Assembly (NCBI GenBank): GCA_015680635.1
Contig: JAABOA010000734.1
Span: 1 to 11,959, forward strand
Reading direction: 5' to 3'
Length of the DNA: 11,959 bases
DNA from: Lunasporangiospora selenospora
Taxonomy: Eukaryota > Mortierellomycota > Mortierellomycetes > Mortierellales > Mortierellaceae
The notes below the pieces were generated by a model, which was not told the DNA's origin, ran no database searches, and was given only the letters and a program-made list of their open reading frames with translations. Each line of letters starts with the position of its first letter. Position 1 is the first letter of the stretch. Of the stretch, positions 7,387-11,959 are shown piece by piece. The translations under genes were made by a program, and so were the position numbers.

Positions 7387-10083
7387 ATGAGGCTCCGCTC
7401 ACCATTTTCGCTCATCACTGCCGTCGCTACTCTTGCCGCCGTCGCTTTTGCCCGCCCACCTCTGACACTATCGGAAGACCAGCGTGCACTCGTCTCTGTT
7501 GGCACTTTCGGCTTCCTCCCAGGAGGGACGCTTGACATTGACCTTCAGGACCTGAAAGTATGACCTCAGCTCATGAAGACCCTCGACTCGGCTAGGTTCG
7601 TTGAAATTGATGCTAAGCACCAAGACAACCATTGACACACCTGGACCATAACATTGAGAACAAGTACCAAACTTCATCTGAGCATACACCGAACAAGAGT
7701 ATAGTCTGGCCCCAAAGAGTGTCATCAGCAACATACTAGTTCAGAAAATGGAGTGGTAGTTGTTCTAATATGTTATGGCCCAGGTGTGTCTATGTGTGTC
7801 TTGGTGCATAGCACTGATTTCTCGTCACTCGACCCGGCTTTACAAAAGTAGTTGGCCGCATCCATAACCAATCTACAAACAATTTAATCGGAAACTTGTT
7901 GATGGATCTAGATAGAGCCCTATGCCGGAGACACAGGAGAGGAAAAGCGCATCGGTTTTTTGATCCAGAAAGGCTCAATCGATGCGGACCCAGTGGACTG
8001 GGAAGAAGGCTGTATCTTGGACAACCCAATCTTCACTGAAGAGCCGGATCAGACTCGCAGCGAGTTCAAGCAATTGGACCCCAAGGAGACTACGTATGAG
8101 AATCCCGTCATTTCTAGAATCGCGTTTCAAAATAGTTAGTTATGCTGACTACGGATCCTCTAATCTGACTGACTTGTAGGTTCAAATACCAGAGAACAGT
8201 TGCTTCGGGCGAAGAGGAAATGTGGAATATCCTTTTTATAAACTGTCCCCGTAGCTTCGTGTCCTTCAAGGTAAACTATAATTTTTCTGCAATGTTCGAA
8301 TTTCCTTTGGTGTCTTTATTATTAACCTCTTCAATACGGACTCTCTCTATCTATCTATCTATCTCTCTATCTCTCTCGTGTTTCTTCTGGGCACTTTGCA
8401 GCTTAAAACACTGGAGATCAATCCTGGAGATAACTACTTGAGCGCAGGAGACATACCGCTACCAAAAGTTTATGCCGGATCAGCTGTTGCGTATTTTGTG
8501 GCGAGCGCCATCTGGGCGTCAATGCTCCTACGAAAGGATACCAAAGTTTTCTGGCCACACCGACTCATGTAAGGAACTGTGGAGAACATACAGATAGGGA
8601 TATATTTGGTCACCAACCATCCGAAGTATTGACAACTATAATATCTACGTTTACTTTTTGTTGTTAGCTTTGTTCTTGCACTAATGATCGGAATCCAAAA
8701 GACCTTCCAAGCGGTAAGTATCCATCACGCAAGCATGCTCCTTTAGTCCGACTGGTTTAAATATATTTGGATTTTCGTCTAACTGCTAATTACGCCACTC
8801 TCATAGATCAAGGTTCACTATTTGGGATCAGGAGTCGATGCTGAAGGATGGACAGTCATGTTCTACATTTTTGCCTTGTAAGGACGTGAACATGAGCGGA
8901 AATGTACCAAGTTGCCTAGCTGGAAGCCCATTTTGATCATTAATTTCACTTGTTCCTTCTGTAATAGTTTGAGAGGCTTCCTGCACATTCTCATTATTAC
9001 GCTCATTGCATCAGGCTGGATGTTGTAAGTCATAGGCTCCAGAGTGACTTGACTCGCTGTGCTTCACTAGATTGATATTTCTTAACCGCACTCTACTCCT
9101 ACAAATAGCATTAAACCATTCTTGTCACAAAAAGACAAGAAGATTATTTTGGTCATCATCCCACTTCAGGTAAAACTTGATAAACGGAACCCTTGATAGT
9201 TGTGGAGCATTGGATTTACTTTTTGATTTCTTTTCCTACTTCACATCAAATTAGATCTTATCCTACATCGCCTCTACTATTAGCAATGAGGCAGCCATCG
9301 GCTCCACTAACTGGTCTTTCTGGGTAAACCTACTCTACCAGGGGCTCTGCTTCAGATGAGAACATTGCCTACGAACGACGTTTTAACCACATATTTCTAC
9401 TCCTCCGCTCTTAGACGCAACTGCTCCCAATGGTTGATATTGTCAGCTGCATTGTGATCCTGGGAGTTATTGTGCAAACACAGAGACATTTAGGCGAGGC
9501 TGCAGAGACGGAAGGAAAAGGTACCTCGAGGCGCATGTTAGTTTCTGCAACTCTATCATCGCCACTCTTTATTTGATTTTAACAATATGTTGTCTGTCCA
9601 AACGTCTAGTGGCCGAGAACAAGCGCAAGTACAAACTTTGGGGCTCTTTTTATCTTATCACCGTCACCTATATCTACCTCACCAGAATTTTGGTCGAGTT
9701 CCTCAAGGCAGCGCTCCCATTTCGATATGTTAATTGGCTTGTGGAGTTGCTGAATGAAGCTATTACTCTCGGGTACTATGCTACGATCGGGTATGGATAA
9801 TGACAACAATGCTCATACAAACCACTCATACAAACCCCGCCATGAAAAACTCTCAAGCAATATGCTAAACTTTCTTTTCCATTTTCTCTTTTCTTTTCTT
9901 TTCTTTTCTTTCTTTTTTTTTAGTTGGAAGTTTAGACCATATGCCAACAATCCATACACACTTATTGATGAAGATGACGACGAACATGACATTGAATCAG
10001 GACCAAATGACGGAAGCACAGAAGCTCATGGTCTTCAGACAATGTCTCGACGTGAGGGTAGAAACAATGAACGAGATGAATAG
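7387..10083 (+). CDS. GPR107: GOST-family seven-TM protein (GPR107/GPR108/Ptm1-like)
   Basis: This belongs to the 'lung seven-transmembrane receptor' family, which acts in Golgi/endosome trafficking. Exons are 7387-7557, 7912-8093, 8180-8270, 8402-8568, 8668-8713, 8807-8877, 8968-9024, 9109-9169, 9255-9323, 9415-9520, 9610-9790 and 9924-10083, giving 453 residues with all phases consistent. A signal peptide (about 1-22, ending VAFA) precedes a lumenal domain with GTFGFLPGGTLDIDLQDLK and a conserved-looking Cys in EEGCILDNP and in FINCP. Family landmarks are NYLSAGDIPLPKVY before TM1, GWMFIKPFLSQKDKKI between TM3 and TM4, RHLGEAAETEGK after TM5, YIYLTRI in TM6 and GWKFRPYANNPY after TM7. Approximate TM segments are 171-190, 204-219, 236-261, 268-287, 308-326, 350-370 and 385-402. 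The cytoplasmic tail is acidic. The lumenal part (about 150 residues) is much shorter than in human GPR107. The exon 2 start is inferred from phase, and intron 1 is unusually long. Confidence 0.93.
7582..7839. repeat. 12-bp direct repeat flanking the inverted-repeat element
   Basis: CTCGACTCGGCT at 7582-7593 and CTCGACCCGGCT at 7828-7839 match at 11 of 12 positions in direct orientation, just outside the two arms. Extending 4 bp further left keeps 13 of 16 matching. The placement fits a target-site duplication left by insertion, slightly decayed. Confidence 0.55.
7594..7827. mobile_element. MITE-like inverted-repeat insertion
   Basis: The left arm, 7611-7669, and the right arm, 7754-7813, are inverted repeats that match at about 52 of 60 aligned positions by eye, with one gap. 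The best core is GACACACCTGGaCCATAACAT on the left against its complement on the right. Weaker complementarity extends outward (GAAAT at 7603-7607 with ATTTC at 7817-7821). The spacer is 84 nt and encodes nothing obvious. The element has no transposase, so it would be non-autonomous. Exact ends and superfamily are not determined. Confidence 0.65.
8341..8378 (+). repeat. (CTAT/CT)n microsatellite in GOST intron 3
   Basis: A pyrimidine-rich simple repeat of CTAT and CT units fills part of the intron between 8271 and 8401. It lies shortly upstream of the TTTGCAG acceptor and probably doubles as the polypyrimidine tract. Confidence 0.85.
9870..9923 (+). repeat. TTTTC-rich pyrimidine tract at the last GOST acceptor
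   Basis: About 50 nt made almost only of T and C, including several TTTTC units, end at the TTTAG acceptor of the final intron (9791-9923). This is an unusually long polypyrimidine tract before the last exon. Confidence 0.8.
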
Positions 10084-10135
10084 GTGTTCGTGTATTGACA
10101 GAAACCCATAAATTTAGAGTGTAGTCATAACCCTT
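10084..10135. other. 52-bp gap between convergent stop codons
   Basis: The GOST stop (TAG at 10081-10083) and the GPATCH11 stop (complement of 10136-10138) are 52 bp apart on opposite strands. No canonical AATAAA is visible here, although CATAAA occurs on the plus strand near 10107. The two 3' UTRs very probably overlap and extend into the opposing coding exons. Confidence 0.6.
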
Positions 10136-11464
10136 CTAATGATCATCCTCCAATTCGCCAGGACAGTTTTCAGTGAGGTCTTCTGGTCCATCATACTTTG
10201 CAGAGCACCAGAAGCAATAAAAATGCTCGTGTCGAAGATACTGCACAACCTGGTCCAATTTCGTGTCGACCTGGGATGAAAGTTCCAGAATTATCGAAAA
10301 CAAGGTTAGCAGCGTGATATTACAAGGAATTGACACCATGGATCTAACGGACTAGCGCATCCAACTTACATTCAATTGAGCAAAATCTGGCCTCTCTCCC
10401 CATCTTGGGGGTATATCCTCAGCATCCCGACCCTCATTACCATCACCAGTGTTGTCCAACTTCACTCTTTTGTTTGATCCAGTGTGCCTATCGCCATGAT
10501 CAGAGTTCTCAGGCTTCGTCCCTGCTGAAAGGATATCCTGATCGGCACCGGCACAAGGACCCATGAGTCTTGAACCGAGTTCTTCATCTGGCACAGAGTC
10601 AGCAATCCACCAGAAAGAGTTTGATCGTCCAAAACGCATTCCTTTAGTATAAGCACTGCTACTCCCGCCGATTTCTCCCGAGCAGTCTCGCTTGCTTTTA
10701 CAAAGGCTGATAGCATGCTCTGCATCAACAGTTGTGTTCAATTGATTTGAAGAGGTGAAGCCCGCCTTAGTAGCTTTCTCAACATCCAGGCGCATGCAGA
10801 TTGAGACAGCAGCTCCAAGTTGTCGTTTCCACTTTGCGCTCAGAAATTCACTGTTCTTTTGCCCTCTGAACTCTTCGTCATAGATACGCCGAGTCTTCTC
10901 CTCTTGTCGTTGAAGATCTTCTTCGGCATGTCGCTTCCGCTCCATCTCTAATCCGAGTCCTCCTCGTCCTTGCCTAACTTGAATTTCAAGAGGTACTCGC
11001 AGCACGGTGGAAGAATCTGAACCTTCGGAGGCTGCCTGAGCATTCTTGGACCCATCGTCGTTGGTGATTTCAGTATCTGTGGCAGCCTGCCTTTGTGCAC
11101 CAAGTACGCCTCCTTTTCTTTTTTTTCCTCCCCAAAGGTGGAGTTAGTCTCTGTTGTATGATAGAGAAAGAAACGGATCATATCATGCTTCTGCTTACTT
11201 GAATCCCATCTTGAGCAGCATTGCCATGCCCTTGTTATCGTCTGCAATTGCGGTATCAAGCCCTTTCTCACGAGCCTCCTTTTCGAGGACATGGCGTTTT
11301 TTTGGTAGGTTTGCCAAGTGTTCGAGCTCCTTTTGTCGCCGGCGTTGTGAGTATGTTGGCGTCACGTCTTTTTTTTCCTTTTCATTATGACCCTTGACTA
11401 GGTTATCTAGAAAGGCTTCTGACATATAATCTTCTTCATCCTCTACAGAGTTCGAGTCGCTCAT
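10136..11464 (-). CDS. GPATCH11: GPATCH11-like G-patch and DUF4187 protein
   Basis: This is a nuclear G-patch protein; G-patches typically activate DEAH-box helicases in RNA processing. Exons are 11464-11199, 11117-10370 and 10270-10136, giving 382 residues with phases consistent. The N-terminus has EEDYMSEAFLDNLV, matching the family start. Then come PKKRHVLEKEAREKGLDTAI and the G-patch DNKGMAMLLKMGFKKGGVLG (about 76-95). Its second half, VPLEIQVRQGRGGLG, appears only after an insert of about 28 residues. A charged helix (MERKRHAEEDLQRQEEKTRR) follows, then a long low-complexity linker. The C-terminal DUF4187 domain has LRHEHFYCFWCSAKYDGPED and ENCPGELEDDH at the very end, with a possible metal-binding Cys cluster. 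Intron 1 ends in an odd A8G acceptor (11118), the only phase-compatible choice without a stop. It is longer than human GPATCH11 because of the insert and the linker. Confidence 0.92.
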
Positions 11465-11809
11465 CGTGGTAATTCAGAGTAATGGAATGGTTAGAATGGT
11501 GATCAACAAGTATAATGTTGCTCTTGATCGTTAAATCCACCAAGAGGAAATAAGGATGGACTTCCTCTGGCTGAAAGTGCTTCTTACTTGGCAGTTTACT
11601 TAGCCCTTCAAAACGGTCCTTTAATCTCGGAAACTTATTGAGTACACCATTGGAGTCAGCCAGCCGCCTATGCGACGAGGTACCAGGAGTATTGAATCAA
11701 GAAACCCTAGGCCAACTGCGACATTTTGCACATAATCATTCAGTGCAAGAACATTTTATTTTGTCGTAAGTGTGGATGCATAATGAGGCGAAGGAGTTCG
11801 TTATTCCGA
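11465..11809. promoter_or_regulatory. Intergenic region upstream of GPATCH11
   Basis: These 345 bp hold the GPATCH11 promoter and leader on the minus strand. If the exon at 11810-11895 is real, they also hold its 3' UTR, with an AATAAA on the minus strand at 11755-11760, about 50 nt after that stop. No other gene is convincing. Confidence 0.5.
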
Positions 11810-11895
11810 CTATAAAATAGCCTCTTTGCCAAATGTCCAGATTGCTGCCAAGGCTGCCAACACGCCTCCTGCCGATCCCGCCGCTCGTACGCCCG
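11810..11895 (-). CDS. Probable last exon of a small membrane protein (partial, unidentified)
   Basis: I do not recognise this gene. On the minus strand a good acceptor (TTTATATTTATTTAG, ending at 11896) is followed by an open stretch of 27 residues plus a TAG stop. It includes a hydrophobic segment, GSAGGVLAALAAIWTFGKEA, that could span a membrane. An AATAAA lies about 50 nt downstream. A C-terminal transmembrane helix with a short polar tail would fit a small organelle-membrane subunit or a tail-anchored protein. Upstream exons would lie past the right edge. The plus strand of the same GC-rich stretch can also be read as an alanine-rich tail, so strand assignment is uncertain. Confidence 0.4.
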
Positions 11896-11959
11896 CTAAA
11901 TAAATATAAAAAAATCGGCATCAAGTGTCAGAGTTACTTCAGTCACTGCACAGGCTCGT

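Larger units (their letters stand above)
7558..7911 (+). other. Long intron 1 of the GOST gene (354 nt)
   Basis: A GTATGA donor at 7558 joins a CTAG acceptor ending at 7911 in phase 0. Other introns in this gene are about 80 to 135 nt, so this one is two to four times longer. The excess is explained by the inverted-repeat element at about 7594-7827. Without it, the intron would be about 120 nt. Confidence 0.75.

Noticed and set aside
8220-8441. Plus-strand open frame through the CTAT microsatellite
   Set aside because: It reads through intron 3 of the GOST gene. The flanking exons match the family only when the repeat is spliced out.
10462-10728. Second minus-strand frame within GPATCH11 exon 2
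   Set aside because: It is a shadow frame of the long exon, whose main frame joins the G-patch to DUF4187 in phase.
11537-11766. Plus-strand open stretch of about 60 codons ending at a GTAAGT-like donor
   Set aside because: It has no start codon in frame, no recognisable similarity, and does not join in phase with the alanine-rich frame downstream. It is likely chance.
11842-11900. Plus-strand alanine/proline-rich C-terminus (ending ADPAARTPAK) followed by AATAAA
   Set aside because: It is antisense to the hydrophobic minus-strand exon, and no upstream plus-strand exon joins it in phase. It is kept only as an alternative reading.
1-11959. tRNA, rRNA, CRISPR array, prophage, defence or toxin system
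   Set aside because: I saw no cloverleaf, no regularly spaced repeats and no such protein families; the window is eukaryotic housekeeping sequence.

Overview
The window is a compact, intron-rich eukaryotic nuclear segment, most likely from an early-diverging fungus (Mucoromycota, perhaps Mortierella-like; the lineage is inferred). The evidence is many short introns (about 70 to 150 nt) with GTRNGN donors, CTAAC/CTGAC-type branch points and YAG acceptors, gene spacing of 50 to 350 bp, and proteins that resemble both animal and fungal orthologues. A complex I assembly factor implies a respiratory chain with complex I.

Layout, left to right. (1) Minus strand, 1-1883: RED/IK spliceosomal protein, with its C-terminus cut off by the window edge. 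(2) Plus strand, 2085-4845: an ARID-polyQ-ARM-RFX-C2H2 protein, the ARID2/Rsc9-type subunit of a SWI/SNF (PBAF/RSC) remodeller, in 7 exons. (3) Minus strand, 5050-7140: NDUFAF7, the mitochondrial arginine methyltransferase for complex I assembly, in 7 exons. (4) Plus strand, 7387-10083: a seven-transmembrane GOST protein (GPR107/GPR108/Ptm1 type), in 12 exons. (5) Minus strand, 10136-11464: GPATCH11, a G-patch plus DUF4187 protein, in 3 exons. (6) Minus strand, 11810-11895: probably the last exon of an unidentified small membrane protein that starts beyond the right edge.

Genes 1 to 5 alternate in direction, giving two head-to-head pairs with promoters of about 200 and 246 bp and two tail-to-tail pairs 204 and 52 bp apart. 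The genes are not an operon or a pathway cluster. RED and GPATCH11 are both linked to pre-mRNA splicing and ARID2 to chromatin, but this looks like ordinary housekeeping synteny.

The most unusual structure is in intron 1 of the GOST gene: two arms of about 60 bp that are inverted repeats of each other (about 52 of 60 positions match by eye), flanked by a near-perfect 12-bp direct repeat. This resembles an old MITE or foldback insertion. I see no RNA genes, CRISPR arrays, defence systems or novel multi-gene system. All exon boundaries were worked out by hand from splice motifs, reading phase and protein similarity.
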